Assembly: GCA_964548595.1 (NCBI GenBank)
Contig: CAZJQO010000042.1
Location: forward strand, 1-12,280
Length of the DNA: 12,280 nt
Direction of reading: 5' to 3'
Source of the DNA: JAJYVH01 sp964548595
GTDB taxonomy: Archaea; Micrarchaeota; Micrarchaeia; Micrarchaeales; CABMGC01
Below, one piece after another: positions 1 through 6,254 of the stretch. A program made the translations under genes and the position numbers. Under the pieces are notes generated by a model. That model made no database searches. It was not told the DNA's origin and worked only from the letters and a program-made list of their open reading frames with translations. The first letter of the stretch is position 1, and each line of letters opens with the position of its first letter.

Positions 1-19
1 CTTTAGGCGTGGGAGGATG

Positions 20-454
20 TCACAGTTTGGTTTGCTCGCTTGCGTTTTTTTCGGCAGCGTCAAGAAGCTCGTTCAGCTCCTTGTCCACTGCGCTCACGTA
101 CCTGTTCTCCCTTGGCACGTTCAGCAGCTCGTACTTCCCGAACCTCGCCAGAAGCCCCATGGCTTCTCTGCTGAGCTGCTTCAGCACCCTATCCTTCACC
201 TTGTAGTTCCCTGACAGCTGGTTTATAGCGAGCCTGCTGTCAGAGGAGAGCACAATCCGGTCGCAGCCCATCTCCAGCGCCTTCTTCAAAGCGGCGATTA
301 TGGCCTTGTACTCGGCCACGTTGTTGGTGCATGTGCCGTTTGCAAATGCGTGGTGAGCAAGCACCTTGTGCTGCGCGTCCGCTATCAGGTATCCGGATGC
401 CCCTTTTCCGGGATTGCCCCTTGCAGCGCCATCCGTGTATGCGTGCAGCTTCAT
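20..454 (-). CDS. rnhA: Ribonuclease HI family protein (type 1 RNase H)
   Basis: This 144-residue protein is a minimal RNase H fold, which cuts the RNA strand of RNA/DNA hybrids (primers, R-loops, misincorporated ribonucleotides) with two metal ions. The four carboxylates expected of the family are all visible: D8 in YTDGAARGNPG, E48 in NNVAEYKA, D72 in SSDSRLA and D124 in AVDKELNEL. The SDSRLAINQLSG stretch resembles the archaeal/RnhA-like branch found in Sulfolobus and in bifunctional RNase H proteins, not E. coli RnhA, and no basic handle region is evident. The frame stays open up to 607, but I place the start at ATG 454. The fold begins there (MKLHAYTDG), the upstream residues look non-coding, and a TATA-like element lies about 40 bp upstream. 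The gene is divergent from the small reading frame at 531. Family assignment is firm; substrate preference is inferred. Confidence 0.93.
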   Translation of the reverse strand: MKLHAYTDGAARGNPGKGASGYLIADAQHKVLAHHAFANGTCTNNVAEYKAIIAALKKALEMGCDRIVLSSDSRLAINQLSGNYKVKDRVLKQLSREAMGLLARFGKYELLNVPRENRYVSAVDKELNELLDAAEKNASEQTKL

Positions 455-488
455 TCTTCCACTTGCGAGTGCAAATTGTTCAAGCGAA

Positions 489-498
489 ATATTAATAT
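489..498. promoter_or_regulatory. Palindromic TATA element, probably bidirectional
   Basis: The sequence ATATTAATAT is a perfect 10-bp palindrome in a GC-rich setting. Its centre is about 39 bp from the RNase H start (ATG 454, minus) and about 37 bp from the ATG at 531 (plus). With archaeal transcription starting about 26 bp from the TATA centre, both mRNAs would have leaders of roughly 10-14 nt. No clear BRE could be assigned. Function is inferred from position and composition. Confidence 0.5.
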
Positions 499-530
499 GT
501 GGTGCGAACTTAGCGGTATTAGGCGACATT

Positions 531-744
531 ATGCCTAGCAAATCAGAGTTTAGCGTCGGAGAGCGTATGGGAGGGGGCAGAGCAGCCAGACCGAAGAGGT
601 CCAGCACATGATATTCGGGCCGTCTTCTTCCAAAAGATACTGAAGGAACTGGCGCAGAGAGGCCTTGAAAAGCATTATCTTACTGATGAAGAGAGAGATG
701 TGCTTAGTGCTATAAGAGACGCAAAGCGCAAAGGCCGGAGTTGA
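531..744 (+). pseudogene. Small frameshifted reading frame (about 70 aa), function unknown
   Basis: I do not recognise this protein. Translation from ATG 531 gives a basic N-terminus (MPSKSEFSVGERMGGG, then RAARPKRSST) and meets TGA at 609-611. The next frame is open from 523 to the TGA at 742-744. From 610 it encodes a helical, charged segment beginning DIRAVFFQKILKEL and ending in IRDAKRKGRS, but it has no ATG, GTG or TTG of its own before GTG 697. Skipping one base at the TGA (ACA-T-GAT) joins the halves into about 70 residues. The ATG sits a sensible distance from a TATA element, and codon choice in the first half is less odd than in the alternative frame, which uses TTA. It could be a decayed gene, a sequencing indel, or programmed +1 frameshifting at a stop codon as in bacterial prfB. 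It ends 16 bp before the convergent phosphoesterase gene. Confidence 0.4.
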
Positions 745-760
745 GGCAGGAAGTTAGCAG

Positions 761-1504
761 TTAGAGGCGCCTTAGCTCCCCTACCCTTCCGAAATCGTAG
801 GTTTCGCCTTCTCCGAAACAGTAGGCTCGCATTCCATCCACGTCCAGCAGCTTGTTGAAGACTGGCGCCAGGTCTCCGGGGTCGTCGTGGTTCACTTCCA
901 CGCCTCCTGCGAAGCAGTTCATCGCCGGCAGCACTACTATGCTCCTGCCGTCGTTCATCCTGCCCGAGAGGAAGCACGGAAGCTTCTCCTTCACCCCGAC
1001 TTTGTTGTATACCGCTATGGCGGGGTGCAGGTGCCCCATAACCAGCGTCTTCCTGCTCCTGCTGGCCGGCAGTTCCTCTCCGTGGAAGAAGACGTAGTCC
1101 CCTATCGTTGCCTCCTGCCTGTAGAGCTCGAAGCCGAGCGCCTGCCTCAGCCTGTCTATGAAGTTGTCGTGGTTCCCCTTTATCAGGAAGAGCTTCTTCA
1201 TCTGCAGCTCCTCAGTAAGGAAGCGCATGAACTCCCTGAACTCGTTGAATTCCTCCACGTGCACCTCGCCGAACTCGTTCTTTATGTCTCCGTCTACTAT
1301 CACGTTCTCCGCTCCCGTCTTGCGCGCTGCGCTTCGCAACTTGTCCTGTATCTGCTTCAGGTTTATCTTCGGCAAAAAGCCGCCCCTGCTGGCCATCACT
1401 CCCTCGTAGCCCAGGTGCAGGTCTGCGCACGCCAGCGCGCTCAGCGATTTTATGTGCATGACAGGCAGCCCGTCCACGAGCTCCAGGTCGTCCGTCAGTC
1501 GCAT
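761..1504 (-). CDS. Archaeal SbcD/Mre11-related metallophosphoesterase
   Basis: This 247-residue calcineurin-like phosphoesterase appears to belong to the archaeal SbcD-related group (TIGR00024 type). The dinuclear metal motifs are in order: D28-L-H30 near the N-terminus, D73 in GDIKNEFG, GNHD at 110-113, H141 in FFHGE and GHLHP at 157-161. The GDxKxxFG form is typical of this archaeal group. Related enzymes are nucleases or phosphodiesterases; the true substrate of this group is not established. Two starts abut the end of the helicase gene: GTG 1507, overlapping its stop by four bases, and ATG 1504, overlapping by one (TGATG). I chose ATG, but either implies translational coupling. Bacterial Lhr helicases are often encoded beside a metallophosphoesterase in predicted DNA repair clusters, so joint action with the helicase is a reasonable inference. 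Confidence 0.9.
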   Translation of the reverse strand: MRLTDDLELVDGLPVMHIKSLSALACADLHLGYEGVMASRGGFLPKINLKQIQDKLRSAARKTGAENVIVDGDIKNEFGEVHVEEFNEFREFMRFLTEELQMKKLFLIKGNHDNFIDRLRQALGFELYRQEATIGDYVFFHGEELPASRSRKTLVMGHLHPAIAVYNKVGVKEKLPCFLSGRMNDGRSIVVLPAMNCFAGGVEVNHDDPGDLAPVFNKLLDVDGMRAYCFGEGETYDFGRVGELRRL

Positions 1505-4167
1505 CACGCATACCTCTTCCTTATCTGCTCCAGCACGTGCTTGTGCAGCTCGCGCAGATGCCTTCGCCTGTCCTTCATCATAATCACGTCAGCTTCGCCA
1601 AACGTTATCATCGTGTGCGAGAAGGGCGACGGCATGGGCGTTTCGATCGTCTCGTGTCTTATCTCTCCTTCCCTGAGCTTGCGCAGTATCTCCTTCGCAC
1701 GTTGCATGTCCATCACGTCCTCCATTATCTCCCTGTACGTTTCCTTCAGCACAGGGAAATCCGGGCTTATCTCCTCAACGGCGCGCAGCAGCGCCTCAGA
1801 GTTTATCTGCTGCTTCTTGATGCTTATCTGCCTGCCCTTGTAGTTCCTGAGCACCATGAAGCTCCTCACCGCGACATGCCTGAACCTGCGCTTCATCATC
1901 TCGCTGCGCCTTATGCTCCCTTTTATTATCCGCTGCGCGTCGCTCGACGCCACGCTTGCTACCAGCTTCTCTATGTCATCCTTTCCTATCTTCGTGGCGG
2001 AGTCAACGGTCAGCACGAAACCGTTGTCGTTGACGAATATGCCGATGTCGGTGTTCAGTGTGTCGCTAAGTTCCAGCGCGAAGAGCCTCGAGAGCACGTC
2101 GTTGGAGCGCCTGCCGTAGAGGCTGTGGAAGATCAGGTACAGCCTCTCCTTCTCCCTGTCTACCGTCTTCTCTATGAGCAACAGCCTGTCGTTGGGCACG
2201 CGCTTCGCGAACAGCAGCTGCTCCTGGAAATACTGAAGTATAGAATTCCTGGTGTTTGCGTCTGCCGGAAGAGCATCAAGGATCCGCTCCGCTTTCTCCC
2301 CCGGTTCTATCGCCTTCTTGCCTATTATTTTCGCCATCCCCTTGGCGCTGCGCATGCGCTCCTCCAGCGCTTCAGACAGCTCGCGCCTGAACCTGCCTAT
2401 CTCCAGGGCAAGTTCGTAGCTCAGCGGCAGCTGCTCCGAGTACCATGGCGGTATCGTTGGCATCTTGCTCTCCGCCCTTGTCACGAAGGCGCGCATCTCC
2501 CTGGAATGTTCGAACCTGTACAGCTTGCCTCCAAGCACGAAGATATCACCAGGCTTCAGCCTGGACAGGAACTCTTCCTGTATGCTCCCTATTCTATTGC
2601 CGTTGGGCTCGTAGACGCCCACAGACACCTCGTCGGGTATCGTGCCCAGGTTAAGGTAGTATATGAGCTTTGTGAGCTTTCCGCGCCTGCCGAACTCGTT
2701 TTCATTGGCCTCGTACCATATCTTTCCGTACACGTGCCTGCTCTCCAGGCCCACGTAGCTGCCCGAGAGATACTCGAGCAGCATCAGGAAATCTTTCCTG
2801 TCCAGGTTGTGGTACGGGTATGCGTGCCTCACCAGATCAAAGGCCTCGCCCACTTTCCACTTTTTGGTCAGCGCCATGCCCACTATGTGCTGCGCGAGCA
2901 CGTCGAGCGCGTTCATAGGCACCGAGAACGAGTCGAGCCTCCTTCCCTTGGCGGAGCTCAGCATCACTGCGCATTCGACCAGGTCATCGCGGTTGATCGC
3001 CACTATCTCGCCGGTAGCTATGTCGTTGAAGCTGTGGCCGCTCCTGCCTATGCGCTGTATGGCCCTCGTCACGCTTTTTGGCGAGCCGAGCTGCACCACG
3101 TTGTCTATCGAGCCTATGTCTATCCCGAGTTCGAGGCTCGTCGACGACACTGCACACTTAAGCTTGCCCTTCTTCAGCGTCTCCTCCACGCCGAGCCTGG
3201 CCTCGCGGGAGAGCGAGCCGTGGTGCGCAGCGATGTGCTCCTCGCCGTACTTGAACCTGCGCATCAGGTTGTACACCACGCGCTCCGTGCCGCTCCTGGT
3301 GTTGGTGAAGATGAGCGTCGTCTTGTTCTTCTTTATTATCCTGTCCAGAGTTGAGTAGATGGCGCTGTCTATGCGCCTGTCGCTTGCGTTGACTATGTCC
3401 GGCACAGGGCACATCGCCTTGTACTCCATCCTCTTATCCCATGTGGCGTCTATTATGCAGCAGTCCCTCTCCTCCGTGCCATTCTTGTAGCCCACGAGGA
3501 ACCTCGCCGCGAGCTCCAGCGGATACAGGGTTGCCCCCAGGCCTATCCTGAGGAAATCGGCGCCTACCAGGTCCGTAAGGCGCTCCAGCGAGAGCGAGAG
3601 GTGCACGCCGCGCTTGTTGTTTGCAAGCTCGTGCATCTCGTCTATCACCACATACATGACGCTCTTCATGTTCTCCGAGAACCTCTCTGCGTTGAGCAGT
3701 ATGGCCAGGCTCTCCGGGGTCGTCACGAGTATGTTCGGCGGCTTCCTGAGCTGCTGCTGCCTCTCCTTCTGCGTTGTGTCTCCAGTCCTTATGCCCACGC
3801 TTATCCTCGGAACCGAGCCGCCGAGCTTCGCGTATATGTCGTCCAGGGGCTTGTTCAGGTTCCTGTATATGTCGTTGTTCAGCGCCCTGAGCGGCGATAT
3901 GTAGATGCAGTATATCTTGTCCTCAAGCCTGCCCGCTTCTGCCATGTCCATGAGTTCGCTGAGTATGCTCATGAATGCGGAGAACGTCTTGCCGCTGCCG
4001 GTCGGGGCTGTTATAAGCAGGTTTCTGCGCTCCTTTATCAGCCTGAAGGAGTAGAGCTGCGGCGGAGTTGGCTCCTTATAGTGCTTGACGAACCAGTCCT
4101 TAATGTAGAAGTTGAGGCTCGAGAGGCTCTCTTCCTTGCTGAAAGGCGTTTCCCAGCGTTGTATCAT
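1504..4167 (-). CDS. lhr: Lhr-type superfamily 2 DNA helicase
   Basis: This large helicase (887 aa from ATG 4167) has the Lhr-core layout of two RecA domains, a winged helix and the Lhr-specific C-terminal domain. Lhr enzymes translocate 3'-5' on single-stranded DNA and unwind DNA or RNA:DNA duplexes, and they are linked to repair. Visible motifs are Walker A APTGSGKT (54-61), SPLRALN (91-97), TPES (150-153), Walker B DEMH (176-179), motif III GLGAT (209-213), TLIFTNTRS (284-292), SSTSLELGIDIG (341-352) and motif VI QRIGRSGH (371-378). The IPPWYSEQLPL segment (around W575) and YGRRSNDVLSRL (around 684-695) match Lhr-core and DEAD-associated domains. Motif III has Gly where most relatives have Ser (SAT). 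A TTG at 4176 is possible, but the TATA box centred 28 bp from ATG 4167 fits a leaderless message starting there. The gene is coupled to the downstream phosphoesterase. Confidence 0.94.
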   Translation of the reverse strand: MIQRWETPFSKEESLSSLNFYIKDWFVKHYKEPTPPQLYSFRLIKERRNLLITAPTGSGKTFSAFMSILSELMDMAEAGRLEDKIYCIYISPLRALNNDIYRNLNKPLDDIYAKLGGSVPRISVGIRTGDTTQKERQQQLRKPPNILVTTPESLAILLNAERFSENMKSVMYVVIDEMHELANNKRGVHLSLSLERLTDLVGADFLRIGLGATLYPLELAARFLVGYKNGTEERDCCIIDATWDKRMEYKAMCPVPDIVNASDRRIDSAIYSTLDRIIKKNKTTLIFTNTRSGTERVVYNLMRRFKYGEEHIAAHHGSLSREARLGVEETLKKGKLKCAVSSTSLELGIDIGSIDNVVQLGSPKSVTRAIQRIGRSGHSFNDIATGEIVAINRDDLVECAVMLSSAKGRRLDSFSVPMNALDVLAQHIVGMALTKKWKVGEAFDLVRHAYPYHNLDRKDFLMLLEYLSGSYVGLESRHVYGKIWYEANENEFGRRGKLTKLIYYLNLGTIPDEVSVGVYEPNGNRIGSIQEEFLSRLKPGDIFVLGGKLYRFEHSREMRAFVTRAESKMPTIPPWYSEQLPLSYELALEIGRFRRELSEALEERMRSAKGMAKIIGKKAIEPGEKAERILDALPADANTRNSILQYFQEQLLFAKRVPNDRLLLIEKTVDREKERLYLIFHSLYGRRSNDVLSRLFALELSDTLNTDIGIFVNDNGFVLTVDSATKIGKDDIEKLVASVASSDAQRIIKGSIRRSEMMKRRFRHVAVRSFMVLRNYKGRQISIKKQQINSEALLRAVEEISPDFPVLKETYREIMEDVMDMQRAKEILRKLREGEIRHETIETPMPSPFSHTMITFGEADVIMMKDRRRHLRELHKHVLEQIRKRYA

Positions 4168-4191
4168 CAAAAACAACCGACAAGTGATAGA

Positions 4192-4199
4192 ATTTAAAT
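4192..4199. promoter_or_regulatory. TATA box between the helicase and the small basic protein gene
   Basis: ATTTAAAT is a palindromic AT-rich octamer. Its centre is about 28 bp upstream of the helicase ATG at 4167, the spacing expected for a leaderless archaeal transcript. It is also about 36 bp upstream of the plus-strand ATG at 4232, giving a leader of about 10 nt, so it may serve both directions. A second AT-rich patch, CTATTTAAG at 4213-4221, is too near 4232 to be its TATA box. Confidence 0.55.
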
Positions 4200-4231
4200 G
4201 TTGCTACTACAACTATTTAAGCCCGATTACA

Positions 4232-4489
4232 ATGTCAAAAAAATCAAGGCAATCGCAGAGCAAGAAGCTCAAGGCGCTGAGGCGCATGCAGAGGTTCAGG
4301 GAGATGCTGAAGCTCGGCGGCATGCAGAACCAGGCGATACTTGACAGCGCCGGAGAGAGCAGGCCCACTGATGAATCCCATGTGGCTGAGCTGCTTGAAG
4401 GAGAGGAGGCGGAGGAGAAATCCGCATCTCGTACCAGGCCAAAGGTTTCCAAGAAGCACCAGTCTAGGAAAAGACGCAGCAGGCGGTGA
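4232..4489 (+). CDS. Small highly basic protein, function unknown
   Basis: I do not recognise this 85-residue protein. It opens with a lysine/arginine-rich helix (MSKKSRQSQSKKLKALRRMQ), continues into RFREMLKLGGMQNQ, passes an acidic patch (LLEGEEAEE, about residues 54-62), and ends in a strongly basic tail (KKHQSRKRRSRR). The charge pattern suggests binding to nucleic acid or the ribosome, which is inference only. ATG 4232 is chosen because the protein character begins there. The frame extends upstream to 4112, but that part is antisense to the helicase and crosses its promoter. It is divergent from the helicase gene and convergent with the membrane protein gene, whose stop is 20 bp away. 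A short T-rich stretch (GTTTTCTT, about 4497-4504) just after the stop could help termination. Confidence 0.7.
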   Translation: MSKKSRQSQSKKLKALRRMQRFREMLKLGGMQNQAILDSAGESRPTDESHVAELLEGEEAEEKSASRTRPKVSKKHQSRKRRSRR

Positions 4490-4508
4490 GGCAAGCGTTT
4501 TCTTCGCC

Positions 4509-5318
4509 CTAGAATGTCTCTATCCTGGGCCAGTTGATTCTCTCGGGTGTTTCCGTCTCTGTCTCTGTTGCAATCACAGCGCTCATCCTCGCGTAAACTA
4601 TAGAGACGATGCAGACAAAAGAGAGCAGCGTTATCATCAGAAGGTACGCTGCACCGCTGTTAAGGTACTCATAGCTAACTATCAACATAAGCAGTGCACC
4701 AGCGGTGCCGCCCATCAGGTGGCTCCTCTTCATGTTTACCAGCAGCAGTGCGCCACTCGCAGCGCTCAGAAGCACGAGCACCATGTTCACCACCGCAGAG
4801 CCATACTCGTAGTTCCACGATGCCAGGAAAGCTCCCAGGCCTATCTTGGACATGTAGCCTAGCACGAAAGAAGACTGCGGCAGTATGAAGTACGCGAACA
4901 GAATTGCATTGACCAGAAAGAGCACGCCACCTATCTTTATGAATGCGTTGTGCTGCACATGGCCAGTGGCTGGGCCCGTGTCAGGAGCCGCGTACAATGC
5001 CATCTCCTCCAGATTCCTTATCTCCTGCAGGCGCTCCGCCTCGTCCTGGCTCAGCATAGTCTCCTCCTGCGGCTCAGGCATTTCTGGTATCTGTATCTGC
5101 TCTGGTGCTTCTGCCCGTGCTGGAGCTGGAGACTCTGCCTGCACTCTTGCAGCTTTTGGTTTCTGGGCAAAAAAAGGCTTCCTCTCCCTTTTTTGGGCCT
5201 GCGCAACAGGTGCAGCCTCCTGTTTCGGATAAGGAGCAGGAGCGCGGGCGACCTGCCTCTTCTTCGCTTTGACGCCGCGCATCTTGAATATTAGTATGTC
5301 ACCTGGGTCCACTGGCAA
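4509..5318 (-). CDS. Membrane protein with Pro/Ala-rich N-terminal arm and about four TM helices
   Basis: No family is recognised. Of the 269 residues, about the first 90 are low-complexity, rich in Pro, Ala, Lys and Glu with basic clusters (VKAKKRQVARAP, QKRERKPFFAQKPKAARVQ) and a late acidic stretch (PEMPEPQEE). A predicted helix (DEAERLQEIRNLEEMA, 92-107) follows. Hydrophobic segments lie at about 127-147, 173-194, 201-217 and 222-245, with a weaker one near 150-167. There is no signal peptide, so the long arm is probably cytoplasmic and could bind RNA, ribosomes or other partners. The start may be TTG 5318, preceded by GGTG with a 5-nt spacer; ATG 5282 would give 257 residues. The gene begins 12 bp after eS26 on the same strand, so the two are probably co-transcribed. 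The tail has a TETETET repeat. Confidence 0.8.
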   Translation of the reverse strand: MPVDPGDILIFKMRGVKAKKRQVARAPAPYPKQEAAPVAQAQKRERKPFFAQKPKAARVQAESPAPARAEAPEQIQIPEMPEPQEETMLSQDEAERLQEIRNLEEMALYAAPDTGPATGHVQHNAFIKIGGVLFLVNAILFAYFILPQSSFVLGYMSKIGLGAFLASWNYEYGSAVVNMVLVLLSAASGALLLVNMKRSHLMGGTAGALLMLIVSYEYLNSGAAYLLMITLLSFVCIVSIVYARMSAVIATETETETPERINWPRIETF

Positions 5319-5330
5319 TGCAGCACCGGC

Positions 5331-5588
5331 TCAGAAGTGCCTGGCCCTTGCGGCCTCTTCGCGCTTCCTCTCGAATATGCCCCTGTGCTTCGCGCAGCTT
5401 ATGCAGTAATAGACTTTCTTCCTTGCGAAGAACTTCACGTCGTTGGCGGTGTGCATGTCGGTGCTGAACCGCACCGCTCGCTCGTATACAACAGCCTTGT
5501 TCCTTGGCACCTTCCTGCCGCAGGAATCGCACGTAACCGCTATCTCTCTTCCTCTCAATCTAGCACCGTCTTGTTTTATGCCCAGCAT
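5331..5588 (-). CDS. rps26e: Small ribosomal subunit protein eS26 (S26e)
   Basis: This 85-residue protein resembles eukaryotic/archaeal S26e, a small-subunit protein near the mRNA exit channel and the 3' end of SSU rRNA. Two CxxC pairs form the zinc site: C20/C23 in VTCDSCGRKVPRNKA and C62/C65 in VYYCISCAKHRG. The CDSCGR-VP-(D/N)KA and YC-SCA-H patterns are diagnostic. The C-terminus is basic (FERKREEAARARHF). eS26 is patchily distributed in archaea and absent from most Euryarchaeota, so it informs on lineage. The start is uncertain. ATG 5588 lies only a few bases from a TATA-like sequence (TATAAGATA on this strand), which would fit better with TTG 5558; that TTG has GGTG five bases upstream and gives 75 residues. 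The gene is followed closely by the membrane protein gene. Confidence 0.88.
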   Translation of the reverse strand: MLGIKQDGARLRGREIAVTCDSCGRKVPRNKAVVYERAVRFSTDMHTANDVKFFARKKVYYCISCAKHRGIFERKREEAARARHF

Positions 5589-5590
5589 AA

Positions 5591-5600
5591 TATCTTATAC
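5591..5600 (+). promoter_or_regulatory. TATA-like element between eS26 and the RpiB-like gene
   Basis: TATCTTATAC lies about 35 bp upstream of the plus-strand ATG at 5630, a good distance for transcription starting near 5621. Read on the minus strand it is GTATAAGATA, also a good TATA box, but too close to the eS26 ATG at 5588. It would suit eS26 only if translation starts at TTG 5558. Confidence 0.45.
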
Positions 5601-5629
5601 CTTTGTCACCCAATTCCCCTCTGACCTGC

Positions 5630-6199
5630 ATGAAGGTACTTGTCCTGAGCAACGTGCCAGGCGGCGTTGACAACGCCGTCAGCCTGCTCGAGAGCCAGCA
5701 CAGCGTGACCGCCAAGGAAGCGACGATGACATCGCGTGAACTCGCTGACGCTGCCGGAGCGCAGCTTTCCAGCGGCTCCTACGCCATGGCTGTCATAATA
5801 GCCAAGGACCCCGTGGCCGTCTCGCTTGCGCTGAACAAGAAAGATGGTGTTACTGCTGTCGTCTGCAATTCGGCAGAGGAGGCGCAGCTCGCCAGGCAGA
5901 ACAGCGCCAACGCTGTTGTGCTGGCTGTAATGGAGCGCGACAGGCTCGACGAAGTGCTTGCGCTTGCTGTTTCAGGCTCAGGCGTGCTCAAGAGGATAGG
6001 GGCCATAGCCACAAAGGTGCAGCCGCCCAGGGAACAGGCGCAGCCGGTGGCAAAGCAGGCTCCGGATCCCAAAGCGCAGAAGGCGATTGTGCAGGAACGC
6101 GCAAGGAGACAGCAGAGCGACGCCGAAGAAGAGCGCCCGCAGCAGCAGCCGCGCAGCGGCATCATGGGCAAACTGAAGGACTACCTTGGCATAGTCTAG
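5630..6199 (+). CDS. RpiB/LacA-fold protein lacking the isomerase active site, with disordered tail
   Basis: The first ~120 of 189 residues align by eye with ribose-5-phosphate isomerase B. AVIIAKDPVAVSLALNKKDG (54-73) through AVVC (76-79) lies on the RpiB stretch ILICGTGIGMSIAANK...IRAALC, and EEAQLARQNSANAVVLA (83-99) on its TAxxxRxHNxAN segment. The catalytic features are missing: the N-terminal DHAG is SNVPG (7-11), the CGTGIG loop is AKDPVA, and the His of the HN pair is gone. Isomerase activity is therefore unlikely; a regulatory or scaffold role is inferred. Residues ~130-178 are rich in Pro, Gln, Ala and charge (probably disordered), and the last ten (MGKLKDYLGIV) could be an amphipathic docking motif. 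ATG 5630 is preferred over TTG 5603, which would lie within the promoter leader. The gene seems monocistronic, ending just before the next TATA box. Confidence 0.78.
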   Translation: MKVLVLSNVPGGVDNAVSLLESQHSVTAKEATMTSRELADAAGAQLSSGSYAMAVIIAKDPVAVSLALNKKDGVTAVVCNSAEEAQLARQNSANAVVLAVMERDRLDEVLALAVSGSGVLKRIGAIATKVQPPREQAQPVAKQAPDPKAQKAIVQERARRQQSDAEEERPQQQPRSGIMGKLKDYLGIV

Positions 6200-6223
6200 C
6201 AGGTCCAGCGTTTGATAATTCAG

Positions 6224-6232
6224 TTATAAATA
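6224..6232 (+). promoter_or_regulatory. TATA box of the regulator-dehydrogenase-transporter operon
   Basis: TTATAAATA is the cleanest archaeal TATA box in the window. Its centre is about 27 bp upstream of ATG 6255, so transcription would start at or within a base or two of the start codon, giving a leaderless mRNA. An AGGTCA just ahead of the start would then lie outside the transcript. Confidence 0.65.
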
Positions 6233-6254
6233 CTTTAGGAACAAAGGTCAAGTG

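Noticed and set aside
1..19. GGGAGG followed by ATG at 17 as a plus-strand gene start
   Set aside because: The frame runs antisense through the RNase H coding region without protein character, so it is a chance match.
455..607. N-terminal extension of RNase H to position 607 (195 aa)
   Set aside because: The extra 51 residues show no RNase H similarity, run antisense to the small gene at 531, and cross the TATA element.
887..1843. A 318-codon plus-strand open frame opposite the phosphoesterase
   Set aside because: It spans the ends of two clear minus-strand genes and shows no protein motif. It is a GC-driven antisense shadow.
1537..3354. A 605-codon plus-strand open frame opposite the helicase gene
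   Set aside because: It is the mirror of Lhr codons. It has low-complexity His/Val/Leu/Arg-rich content, no domain and no promoter, and the minus strand carries every helicase motif.
4112..4231. Upstream extension of the small basic protein to 4112
   Set aside because: It overlaps the helicase start and the promoter, and the compositional change at MSKKS marks ATG 4232 as the start.
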